From NCBI GenBank assembly GCA_015852425.1, contig JAAAIG010000476.1, forward strand, positions 12,617-29,664: a DNA stretch of 17,048 nucleotides, written 5' to 3'. The notes under the pieces are model-generated. The model ran no database searches and was not told the DNA's origin. It saw nothing but the letters and a program-made list of their open reading frames with translations. This document shows, in pieces, positions 1 to 8,131 of this stretch; position 1 is the stretch's first letter; every line of letters starts with the position of its first letter. The DNA comes from Gryganskiella cystojenkinii. Lineage: Eukaryota; Mortierellomycota; Mortierellomycetes; Mortierellales; Mortierellaceae. The position numbers and the translations under genes were made by a program.

Positions 1-85
1 GGGGGGGGATCTCTGGTAACGGTATTTGAAGGCTTGCGTTGTCAGTGATTCTTATAAAAGTGCTAACATATCTCGGCTTTGTACC

Positions 86-2096
86 ATGGCCAATTTCATA
101 TGTTCCAAGGAAGAGGCCCTGCAACTCTCAAAACAACTCGGAGAAGCCTGGATCCAAGTCGACACCTTGAAAAATGCCCAAGCTGTTCATGTCAAGGAAC
201 TGGCCAAGACTCGAGAAAAGAATGCTGCGCTCGAAAAGGATCTAACTCAGGTACAGGAGCAATTCAAGTCCACAAAGAAGGAGTTAACCCAGGTTCGAGC
301 ACGATGGGAAGCGGATAAAGAGGATCTCGAAGGAGAGATTAAATCATTCAAGGTAATGTATACACACGTTTTGTACCCTCATCTCTATCGCGTTGCTCGT
401 AACTAATTCTTATGAGCAATGAAAACTAGTGGAGAAACTAATATTGAAACAAATTATCTGAACCGTCGTACATAGGCCAGGAATGGTGGCAGTGCAAATG
501 AAGCAGAGTGGGAGCAGGATCGGACAAAACTTCGGAACCGCATACAGGATGAACGTGCATCTTGGGACCAAGAGAAAAAGACATTTCTGGATCAAATTGC
601 CTCTCTCAAGGTCAAGGCCGGTCTTCAATCAAAGCCAGTGCCTAGCGATTGGGCTCAGGACAAGCAGCGTCTCTTGGACCAATGCTCTACATTGCAGCTT
701 CGTGTCGCGACCCTTGAAGGCGAACGTGTCAGTGACGGAAGCGGCGCCGACTCTAAGCGACTTCAAGCCGATAACCAAAAACTGGAAAAGAAGATCGAGG
801 CCTTAAAGATCAAACTCGTTGAGATCATGAGCACCTTCAAGTCTTATCAGACCAAGGCTGAAGAGGAAAAGGTAGCGTCGCTCGGAAACCGGGCACGACA
901 CTATCCTGCAACTGGCCATTTATTCCTTTGCAAAGATGCCCGCCATGCTAACAGTTTTTGCATTCTTCTCTTTTTCCAACAATACATTTTTACAACAGCA
1001 GCGTGGACGTCCACCAGCGCCAGCAAGATCAAGGAAGCGAGCAGTCGTCAATAAGGATCCATCAGACTCGGAAGGCGAGGCCACGCCGATCTTACCTCCA
1101 CCTAAATCACGACCGAAGAGGACAGCTGCTACCACCGCCGTACAGAAAATTGCCACGATTGTGGACAGCGACTCTGAGTCAGATGAAGACCGTAGCGACA
1201 AGAATAATGATGAGGATGACGATGGAGAGGGAGACGACGGTGAAGAGGGACAAGCGAATGAGAACGCCATGGATATTGATGGCAGTGAGCTCAGCGAGCC
1301 AGAGGGCGACGAAGAGCAAGAAGATGAAGAATCAGAGGCAGATGGTCTGAGCAGGAACAAGCATCGACACCAAAAGCGCAGAAATCTTGGAAAGAGCTTG
1401 AAACCTCGATACTTGAAGGCTTCAGATGATGAGTTTGAACCCAGCAAGGCCCTCATGACTGAGGAGGAAGAGACGGCTACAAAACGCAAAAAGGTACAAA
1501 AGACCCCTAAAGCCGCAGCCAAGCCATCGATCAAGAACACCACATTGCCAGAGAAAACCACCAGCGAAACCTCGACTTCTAAATCTGGGTCATCAGCAAC
1601 AGTGCCAAACACCACTTCTGAACAACGCTCGGAATCTGCCAAGGAGATCACTACCGGGTCTACAGAGGAAAAAGCCGGGCTCGAATCTGCATCTGGGCTT
1701 TCCACGGGACCCGATGCGACACCGACATCGATCACAGCGCCTACACAGCCTAATTCGACTGAAAAGGCGGTCAAGAAGAAGCGCAAGCTGTTGACTGGAA
1801 AAGGTTTGGTGGATCTTGGGGACATCTTGAATGGACCGGGCTCGTCCTTGGAACCCGAGCAGTTTATGTCCAGTCTTGAGTTCAATCGGAGCCGTCTCGT
1901 GACCAGTAATGGCATTAATGGTGGCGCTCGTGGCAGTGGCATCAACATAGACAACAGCCAGAGCAAGAAACTAGAGGCAACATCTCTGTCGGACGGATCC
2001 AAGCCAGCGCAAGCTAGACTTGATGCATTGAACGCGATCAAGATGCAGTTCTCAATCAAGGCAAAGGGACCTTCAACTGTGCGCCGGGAGATTTGA
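86..2096 (+). CDS. Coiled-coil, probably nuclear protein of unknown function (5' end uncertain)
   Basis: I do not recognise this protein. The model joins 86-352, 476-871 and 999-2096, all with phase-0 GT-AG introns, giving 586 residues to the TGA at 2094-2096. The N-terminal ~220 residues are heptad-like and rich in Glu, Lys, Gln and Leu (for example KELAKTREKNAALEKDLTQV), which indicates a long coiled coil. Exon 3 opens with basic patches (RGRPPAPARSRKR), then a highly acidic Ser/Asp/Glu stretch, then lysine clusters that look like nuclear localisation signals (TKRKKVQKTPK, KKKRKL). A Ser/Thr-rich disordered tail follows. I infer a nuclear scaffold or chromatin-associated role; no enzymatic motif is visible. 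The start is uncertain. ATG 86 has good context (ACCATGG). However, CTAAC at 63-67 followed by the first AG at 108-109 looks like the end of another phase-0 intron, in which case the gene starts outside the window and exon sequence resumes at 110. Confidence 0.7.
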
Positions 2097-2917
2097 ACAT
2101 GCTCATCCGCATGATTTTACATTGTTTGTACTATATTTTTTCTTTTCTTTTTTTCTTTTTCATGGGGACCCCGTTCATCCTTCCCATCCAATACCCCTCT
2201 CCCAACAGTGACCATCGTTTCCCCTTCCCTTTTTTCTTTGTCTAGTTTTCTCTTGCAAAAAATCATAAACGACAAGGCCTTATTCCCTCCTATATTTTGC
2301 ACGATTGTGGAGAAAGAAAAACAAGAAAGAAATGAGGAGTATACTTTCTTCTCTATTTTGATTTTGGTATGAAGTAGTTCGTGTTGGTGTGCACGGGATG
2401 AACCCTGAACTTTGAAGGAGAGCCGCATGGACATAATTTTGGCCTCACCGAGGAGTTAGCGAAAGACACCAACAGACAGACTGGGAAAAGGGATTCGAAG
2501 TTGGATGCCTCCTGCTCCTTTGCAGGCTCTTTTAGATTCAATGAAGGAGTCCGGCATCTAGAAGAAAATGTTCGATCCCTGGCGTCATGTTAGAAAGTTT
2601 GAGGAGACGTTCTTGGTCATCTCGTTTATGAAAGCTTACCAAGCTTCAAGGGGCCACGAACGTCCTTTGACGACCTTGCCTGCTATCGACGATTTCTTTT
2701 AAACGTGGAAGGAGAAAAAAATAATGTCAGGCGAGTTCGATGATCAACAAAGGGTTTAAAGAAATAACTGCTTTGGCCGATTTTTCACTCGTCATCTTGC
2801 CCATGAATAATGTTGAGCTCAATATTGTTATAACTTGGGGGAAGATTTTTTAATGTGGCAAAACGAAAGTGACTAGAATAGCATGCTTTCCTTCACGCGT
2901 AGCCTTACAAAAGAGGA
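2097..2917. other. Intergenic region
   Basis: This 820-bp stretch separates the 3' ends of two convergent genes. It starts with T-rich sequence (2125-2160) that probably belongs to the 3' UTR of the coiled-coil gene, but no AATAAA was found there. Between about 2390 and 2702 there are protein-like stretches in shifting + frames, including a 44-codon ORF at 2568-2702. These are discussed as a possible decayed coding region. The rest is AT-rich and holds nothing I can name. Confidence 0.6.
2568..2702 (+). other. Small ORF (44 codons), possibly a coding relic
   Basis: ATG at 2568 to TAA at 2700-2702. The peptide begins MFDPWRHVRKFEETF and ends LPAIDDFF. Its composition looks protein-like and many codons end in C (TTC, GTC, ATC, GAC), as in the real genes here. 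An in-frame TAG lies directly upstream at 2559-2561, so it is either a free small ORF, an exon spliced after that CTAG, or a piece of a frameshifted gene continuing the open frame upstream of 2568. No family is recognised and chance is possible. Confidence 0.2.
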
Positions 2918-3379
2918 CTAGCGCGATACGGAGAAGCTGGAAGGGTAGTGCTGGTCACACACGCCGCATCTTGCAGTATACTGAGTTTGGCAGGGTTCTT
3001 CATCAGGAGTCCCCTCAATACCCCTTCGGCATTCGTCTCGCCAGTCTGAAGCAAGTTTCTTGCAGTAAGTATTATGCAAATCGGCCTTGGCAGTGCTAGT
3101 GTAACTATCCTGGGTCTCATCGTAGACATCCTCAGGGTTAAAACTATCGGCATCTTCAGCCCCTGTTAATGTTGTAATTGTCATAAATGAGAAGATAGAA
3201 ATTAAAATTAGTCGATCGTTGATACACAAAAGTCAAACTTGGAGAGAGAGGAAAGGGAACAAAGAAAGCGAAAGAGGGTTGTACTCGATAAACTTACTTG
3301 GCATTGGCGCAGCCAATGTAACGGAAGACATGGCCAAGACGGCGACGGCAGCGAGGAGAAGCATAGAGGAGGCCTTCAT
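2918..3379 (-). CDS. Small secreted cysteine-containing protein
   Basis: Two exons, 3298-3379 and 2918-3162, join across a 135-bp intron (GTAAGT at the donor, AACAG at the acceptor) to give 108 residues. Residues 1 to about 24 form a clear signal peptide: MKAS, then a hydrophobic core LLLAAVAVLAM, then a small-residue cleavage region around TLAAPMP. The mature part is acidic (AEDADSFNPEDVYDETQDSY), followed by a short cysteine region with Cys near positions 61, 72, 85, 93 and 96 (spacing about C-x10-C-x12-C-x7-C-x2-C). Five cysteines are odd in number, so one may be free, or an exon edge may be slightly wrong. No catalytic motif is seen. I infer secretion through the ER, as a cell-wall, extracellular or effector-like protein; no family is recognised. 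The start context CTTACCATGAAGG is good, and the intron falls just after the signal peptide. Confidence 0.7.
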
Positions 3380-3500
3380 GGTAAGTAGGATTGTGTGCGT
3401 TGCGGCTGTGTTGTTGAGTCGAGGATTGTTCTGTGCGTTGAAAACTGAAAGGAATGTAGAAGAGGAAGGATGACAAAAAAAAGAGGGGACAATTAGGCCC

Positions 3501-3508
3501 TTTTTATG
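3501..3508 (-). promoter_or_regulatory. TATA-like element upstream of the secreted-protein gene
   Basis: On the minus strand this reads CATAAAAA within CCATAAAAAGGGCC, about 122 to 130 bp before the ATG at 3379. It is followed by a pyrimidine-rich leader, which is a common fungal core promoter arrangement. Assignment rests on position and sequence only. Confidence 0.35.
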
Positions 3509-3952
3509 GATAAAGAGACGGCGGAGAAGCGATAGGTAGTCGCGTTTTTCGAGTTGGCCTTCAACATCAAACTGTTCTATTCATGATGGTGGTTATCGTT
3601 GACATCGTTAGTCCGCCAGACAAACAGAGAACCACCTATCGCAACAACCATCCTGGGCGTCCACCCCCTCTTGGTGACTCCTTTTTGAAAGGGAGAGAAA
3701 ACGAGAGACGGCGACCTGGAGATGAAGGAGACAGAGACCCAAGGATAGAATGGAGAGGAGCGTAAAGGGGGTCCAAATGGTGGGTTCGGACTGTTTGCTA
3801 GGTTTTTCTAGTATCATTTCCTGCGAGAAAAATAAGTGTTTGAGGCACGACCTTTCTCTTTGAGGCTCTCTCCTTGTATTCCGACCTCACCCCCTTCGCA
3901 TCCCTGCCAATGCAAATATAATAAAAAATTAAGGGCGGTTCTTTTCTGAGCA

Positions 3953-3972
3953 TTTTTTTTTTTTTTTTTTTT
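3953..3972. repeat. T20 homopolymer
   Basis: Twenty consecutive T residues lie directly upstream of GCGGGCGGG. On the minus strand this is A20. It is noncoding and probably length-variable by replication slippage. Confidence 0.9.
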
Positions 3973-4132
3973 GCGGGCGGGTTGTCTGTTGAGATCCTTT
4001 GGATTCAAAGAGCCCACCCGGCCCCCCTCCGCCTCTGCCTCTGCCTCCGGGTTCCCATTTTCTTTGATCCCTTTATTACTGTTATGCTAAGCACCTTCCT
4101 CCTCCTCTCCTTTCTTCTCCCTCGTGCAACAG

Positions 4133-4355
4133 ATTGGAACAAAGATTGGCCAACGAAAAATTCAACGAAATCAATGTCCACCGGGAGTGTGGTTGCTTCA
4201 TCGGTAATTTTGCTGTGGTCAACGTGCGATACGAGATCATCTATCCACTTTACTTTCTCCACTTTGCCCACCGTCGCCATTTCTCTCAGGCAAACCCACA
4301 CAGGGTGAACTCCAAAAAACTGGACCAGTATGACGAGATCCACGACTGTCAATAA
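4133..4355 (+). other. Possible terminal exon of an unidentified + strand gene
   Basis: An open frame of about 73 codons begins right after a pyrimidine-rich 3' splice-site-like sequence (branch-like GCTAAG near 4085, CAACAG ending at 4132). It ends at TAA 4353-4355. AATAAA occurs at 4351-4356 and again at 4369-4374, as expected for the end of a gene convergent with the endoplasmin gene 82 bp away. The peptide contains LEQRLANEKFNEINVHREC and ends DQYDEIHDCQ; no family is recognised. No convincing upstream exon was found, and the minus strand is also open here, so this is tentative. Confidence 0.2.
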
Positions 4356-4437
4356 ACAAAAGGGTGGGAATAAATCATTGGGTTGTTTTTTTTAAACGAT
4401 TTGATTAGTTAGTTTCTACTTTCTACAATTTTTGTAT

Positions 4438-7152
4438 CTACAATTCATCGTGCACAGCCTCTTTCTCCTCGACGACCTCGACGACCTCAGAGTCCAGCTC
4501 CTCCGCCTCGAGTTCAGACACCAACTCCTCAACATTGACGTTGATCTTCTCACCAGCCTTGGGCATGGGAGGGTTTGTGCTGTCTGTGTACTCCTTCATC
4601 ATCCTGTTCAACTCCTCGGCTGAAATCATACCGGGCTTGGGCTCATCCGCTTCCAAGAGGTCTTCACGCTTCTCTATCTCGGCCTCGATCTCGTCTTGGT
4701 CCCGTGCCTCAGCCTTCTCGACCTCGAATTTAGCCTCAGCGTTCGTATCGACACCCAAGTTCACACGCAACATGTTCTCGACACGACCGGCAAACGACTT
4801 GACACCTTCCTTCAAGGAGTAGCCGGAACGGACCAAAGTGATATCGTAAAGCACCTTGACCATCTCTTGGAACTGAAGATCCTGCTCAAACGCCTTGGGA
4901 TCTTTATCAGAACGCTCCAACAAACCGAGGATGAGAGGGTGGCCTGGGTTGATCTCGAGAATCTTCTTTTGGTTCTTCATGAACTGGTGCATGGGATCGT
5001 TCATGTTCTGCTTTGCCTGACCGTCCATGAGACGTTCCATGTTGGCTGTCCAACCGAGATCGCTGGCGACCAAGGCCGCGGGGGAAGTCGTCAAACGCTT
5101 CGAGACACGAACCTTCTCGATATCGTTCAACAGCGTAGCGTGCATCCAGTCCAGGAGCGAACCAAACTTGGTCTCGAGCTCCTTCTCGGTCTCGGCCGCG
5201 TTCTCCTCTCCCAGGTTCAAATCCGACTTGCCAACGTTCTGGAACTTGTGACCCTCAAAGTTAGCGAGGTGCTGGAGAACGATCTCATCGATGGGGTCGT
5301 CCATGTAAAGGACCTCGTAACCACGGGCCAAGAGTGACTCGACAAAGGGCGATTGCTTGATCTCGTCAATGTTGGCTCCGGTGAAATAAAAGATATCGGA
5401 CTGACCCTTCTTCATGCGCGAGACGTAAGCCTCCAGGGAGGTGTACTTTTCGTCCTCGGAGGTGCGGTAACGCAAGAGACGCTGGATCTTCTTGATATTG
5501 GATTTATCCTCAAGGGCTCCGAGCTTCAAACTGGTGCCGAACTCCTTGATGAAATCAGCATACTTGTCCTCGTCCTGGGACATGGTCTTGAGCAAGTCAA
5601 ACATCTTCTTGACCAAGTGCTTATGGATCGATTTGATGCTCTTGTTGGACTGGACAGTCTCGCGAGAGACGTTCAAGGGAGCGTCCTCAGCATCAACAAC
5701 TACCTTCAAGAAGCTCAACCAACGGGGCAAGAATTCGGCAGAGTCGTCGGTGATGAAAACACGTTTTACATAGAGCTTGACATTCGAGAGGACACCGTCG
5801 ACACGCTGGAAGAGGTCCTTGGGGGCCTTGGCGGGAACGTACAAGATAGCCTTGAACTCGACATCACCCTCGGCCTTGAAGTGGGAGAACGCCATGGGCT
5901 TGGCGCCAGTGTCCTTGGTCAAGACGGCGTAGAACTCCTCGTACTCTTGAGCAGTGACAGACTTGGGATCACGGATCCAGATGGGCTTGTTGCTGTTCAT
6001 GAGATCATCGTCCTGATAGGTAACGGTAATAGGGGCGGGCTTCTCCTTGACTTCCTCCTCCTTCTCGTCCTCGACAGCGGCCTCTTCAGAGTCTTCGGAC
6101 TCATCCTTCGTCTCGGCGTCCTCCTTGACAGTTTCGGGTTCGACAGTCTTTGTCTTTGTGCGACGGAGGTAGATGGGGAAGTTGATGAACTCAGAGTACT
6201 TGGTGACAAGGCCTTGGATGCGAGAGTCATCCAAGTATTGATCCTGACCTTCCTTGAGATGGATTGCGATCTGGGTACCACGGCCCAAGGTGTTACCGGA
6301 AGGGTCCTTGGCGATGGTGAAATCATCGACAGCGGTCGACTCCCAGATGTATTGATCGTCGTTGTTGCTCTTGGAGGTGACGCGGACCTTGTCAGCGACC
6401 AAGAAGACAGAGTAGAAACCAACACCGAACTTTCCGATGAGGTCCATATCAGCCTTGTCGCCCGACATGGTCTCGATGAACTCTGATGTGCCGGACTAGT
6501 ATATGGAGAAAAGAGAGATAACAAGATGAGAACGCTATTGCCATAATAGGTCATGAAACAAAAGCATAAGAGCATAACAGCCCTTTTTTTTTCTCCAGGC
6601 GCATACCTTAGCAATTGTTCCAAGGTTCTTCTGGAGCTCTTCCTTGGTCATACCGACACCGGTATCAGTGATGGTGATGACGCGCTGATCTTTATGGACA
6701 GCAATCGTAACGTTCAGGTTGGGGTTAGACTCGAGTGCCGAGGGGTCTGTGAGGGACTGGAAACGAATCTTGTCCAGAGCATCGGAACCGTTCGAGATGA
6801 GTTCGCGCAAGAAGATCTCTGGGGTCTTGTAGAGCGAGTTGATGACAATGTTCATCAGTCGAGAGACTTCAGTCTGATGTACGAAAGAGAGGATCGATTA
6901 GCTACTTTTTCTTGAACAGCCTATTTTGCCACCAAATGCAAAGATAAAAATAAAAAAAATATCGAATTTTGGTACCTGGAAATGGAACTTTTCGCCGTTG
7001 AGGACAGTCTGGGAGGAGGAAGCATCAAAGGCAAAGTTGTCGGGGACGGCAACATTGTCTCCGGTACCGAAGGCAGCCTGAGCAGCGGGAGCCTCGGCGG
7101 CGACGACAGAGATGGCGGCGAGAATGGAAAGAAGGAAGAATGATTTTTTCAT
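4438..7152 (-). CDS. grp94: Endoplasmin (GRP94), ER-resident Hsp90 chaperone
   Basis: Three exons, 6976-7152, 6607-6873 and 4438-6495, with phase-0 introns of 102 and 111 bp, encode 833 residues. Residues 1 to ~26 are a signal peptide ([20 protein letters not shown]) and the C-terminus is HDEL, so the protein is retained in the ER lumen. There it would fold secreted and membrane client proteins in an ATP-driven dimer cycle. The GHKL ATPase domain is intact: [11 protein letters not shown] with Glu83 and Asn87, DTGVGM with Asp129, and GKFGVGFYS at 169-177. A charged linker spans about 264-302. The middle domain carries the expected catalytic-loop Arg426 ([11 protein letters not shown]). The wording SGNTLGRGT and [17 protein letters not shown] fits GRP94 rather than cytosolic Hsp90 (family knowledge). 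Small differences are Gly88 where Ala is usual and Lys170 where Gln is usual. The ATG at 7152 is chosen because it starts the signal peptide. Confidence 0.95.
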
Positions 7153-7416
7153 GATGTGGAGATGTGATTATGGAAAGACAAGAAGATAAAATTTGTGTAC
7201 AGAAAAAAGGGAAGGACAAGGAGAAGGAGGCGATGATATGAACAGACAGTGTGGGTGTTGAAGAACAAAAAGAAGAAGAAAAAGAAAAAGAAAAAGGAAT
7301 GGAATGTGAAAGGAACAAAGAGATTTGTGTGGAGAAACGACAATGTGCTCTCCAGAACAGAACCCTCGAGAAGAACCTTGTGGGAACGCACACACAGAAA
7401 GAGCCGTCGCCAATTG

Positions 7417-7435
7417 AGTGGCATTTGGTGATTGG
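7417..7435 (-). promoter_or_regulatory. ERSE-like element upstream of endoplasmin
   Basis: On the minus strand this reads CCAAT, nine bases, then CCACT. The ER stress response element of animal GRP78 and GRP94 promoters is CCAAT-N9-CCACG, so this matches in spacing and in 9 of 10 fixed bases. It lies about 265-283 bp before the endoplasmin ATG in the matching orientation. Fungal unfolded-protein-response sites usually differ (Hac1-type sites), so function is inferred only. Confidence 0.35.
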
Positions 7436-7521
7436 TTGCTGGGCAAGTGCCACTAAAATATTATTATCTACATCCCTTAACCTCTTTAAAAAAACATTAT
7501 CCGCGCCAATCAGCAACCAAT
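7431..7521. repeat. 11-bp perfect inverted repeat carrying CCAAT boxes
   Basis: ATTGGTTGCTG at 7431-7441 is the exact reverse complement of CAGCAACCAAT at 7511-7521, with a 69-bp AT-rich spacer. Each arm contains one CCAAT box in opposite orientation, and the right arm has a second CCAAT directly before it (7506-7510). The arms sit in the divergent promoter, so they could serve CCAAT-binding factor in both directions. Confidence 0.6.
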
Positions 7522-7790
7522 TCATTTAATTTCATTTTAAAGAGGGAGATATACCTGCTGTTTTGTTGTAGAAAGAGCTATCCCGTATCATGCACACATG
7601 CCGGGATCCAGGCACATAGAGGCTGTGTGGTTTTGTTTATGTGCTGTATATTGAGAGCAGCGAAAACACATCGAGTTCGGCACCCAAGGAGGTCCCTTGC
7701 TTCCGACTAATGCCTTTCTCTCTCACTTTTCTCTCTACTTCTCTGTTCCCTTTCTTTCTCAGAACAGGAAGACGGAGGCGATCCTGGTGA

Positions 7791-7860
7791 GACAAGTGAC
7801 TGACTGACGGACGGATAGGTAGGCAGACACACAGACATACAGACACGCAGACAGACAGAG
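7791..7860 (+). repeat. Degenerate tetranucleotide repeat
   Basis: The stretch is built from GACT/GACG/GACA-type units such as TGACTGACGGACGGATAGG, followed by repeated CAGACA units. It is microsatellite-like, noncoding, and lies 270-340 bp upstream of the F-box gene start. Confidence 0.6.
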
Positions 7861-7942
7861 TGGTTCTCTTCTCTTTCCTCCTTCCCCTCCTCTCTTTTTC
7901 TTGTCTTTTCTTTCATCGTTGTTGGCAGCCCATTTGTCTGGT

Positions 7943-7950
7943 TATATATT
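7943..7950 (+). promoter_or_regulatory. TATA-like box of the F-box gene
   Basis: TATATATT lies about 180 bp upstream of the ATG at 8132 and is followed by T-rich sequence. Position and sequence suit a core promoter for the + strand gene; no transcript data support it. Confidence 0.35.
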
Positions 7951-8094
7951 TGTTCATCTGTCCATTTTTTTTCATTAATTTTTTTTTTTTTGCTTCAATT
8001 CTTCATTTCCTGTACACTACCGTTTTTCATTCTCTTCGCCGTTGTACTTTTACTTCACGTCTTCTCTTTTGTCTCCAGTGTCCTTCAGAAATAA

Positions 8095-8118
8095 ATGTGC
8101 CTTGAACATACAGATTAA
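8095..8118 (+). promoter_or_regulatory. Seven-codon upstream ORF before the F-box gene
   Basis: ATG TGC CTT GAA CAT ACA GAT TAA ends 13 bp before the main ATG and is in another frame. If it lies in the mRNA leader it would lower or condition translation of the downstream protein. The start context is weak (T at -3), so leaky scanning is likely. Confidence 0.35.
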
Positions 8119-8131
8119 CATTGACAACAAC

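Larger units (their letters stand above)
3380..4437. other. Intergenic region
   Basis: This gap lies between the 5' end of the secreted-protein gene and the 3' end of the endoplasmin gene, both on the minus strand. It holds the presumed promoter of the former, a T20 run (3953-3972), a pyrimidine-rich stretch (about 4020-4130) ending in a good 3' splice site CAACAG (4127-4132), and a weakly coding-like + stretch at 4133-4355 listed separately. No recognisable gene family was seen in either strand. Confidence 0.5.
7153..8131. other. Divergent promoter region between endoplasmin and F-box genes
   Basis: About 980 bp separate the two start codons. Near the endoplasmin gene is a purine-rich stretch on the + strand (about 7255-7300), which is pyrimidine-rich in the endoplasmin leader. 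The middle has four CCAAT boxes in both orientations: 7410-7414 and 7506-7510 and 7517-7521 on +, and 7431-7435 on -. The F-box side holds a tetranucleotide-like repeat (7791-7860), a TATA-like box (7943-7950), T-rich tracts and a short uORF. No protein gene is supported inside. Confidence 0.6.

Noticed and set aside
920..2059. 379-codon open frame on the minus strand opposite exon 3 of the coiled-coil gene
   Set aside because: It mirrors the + strand codon pattern (Glu/Asp/Ser-rich sequence reads as Ser/Leu/Val-rich in antisense), covers intron sequence, and shows no domain.
2571..2580. TTCGATCCCT resembling a tRNA B box
   Set aside because: No A box or foldable cloverleaf upstream, and no acceptor stem.
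3583..3765. 60-codon + strand ORF beginning with two ATGs
   Set aside because: Arg/Gly/Pro-rich low-complexity sequence with no suitable splice donor linking it to the open frame at 4133.
4005..4352. 115-codon minus-strand ORF after the endoplasmin gene
   Set aside because: Codon use is unlike the real genes, the second half is low-complexity Arg from a pyrimidine tract, and no signal or motif is visible. The + strand reading there is slightly better but also weak.
5353..6486. 377-codon open frame on the + strand opposite endoplasmin
   Set aside because: Classic antisense shadow of an Hsp90 gene with biased codons; the minus strand encodes conserved Hsp90 domains throughout.
7149..7424. 91-codon minus-strand ORF whose TGA overlaps the endoplasmin ATG (ATGA)
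   Set aside because: Its ATG lies inside the ERSE-like/CCAAT element, so transcription probably starts downstream; the peptide is mostly Phe, Leu and His from the pyrimidine-rich leader.
7791..7860. CRISPR-like or satellite array
   Set aside because: Units are only four bases and degenerate, without spacers; it is a simple repeat.
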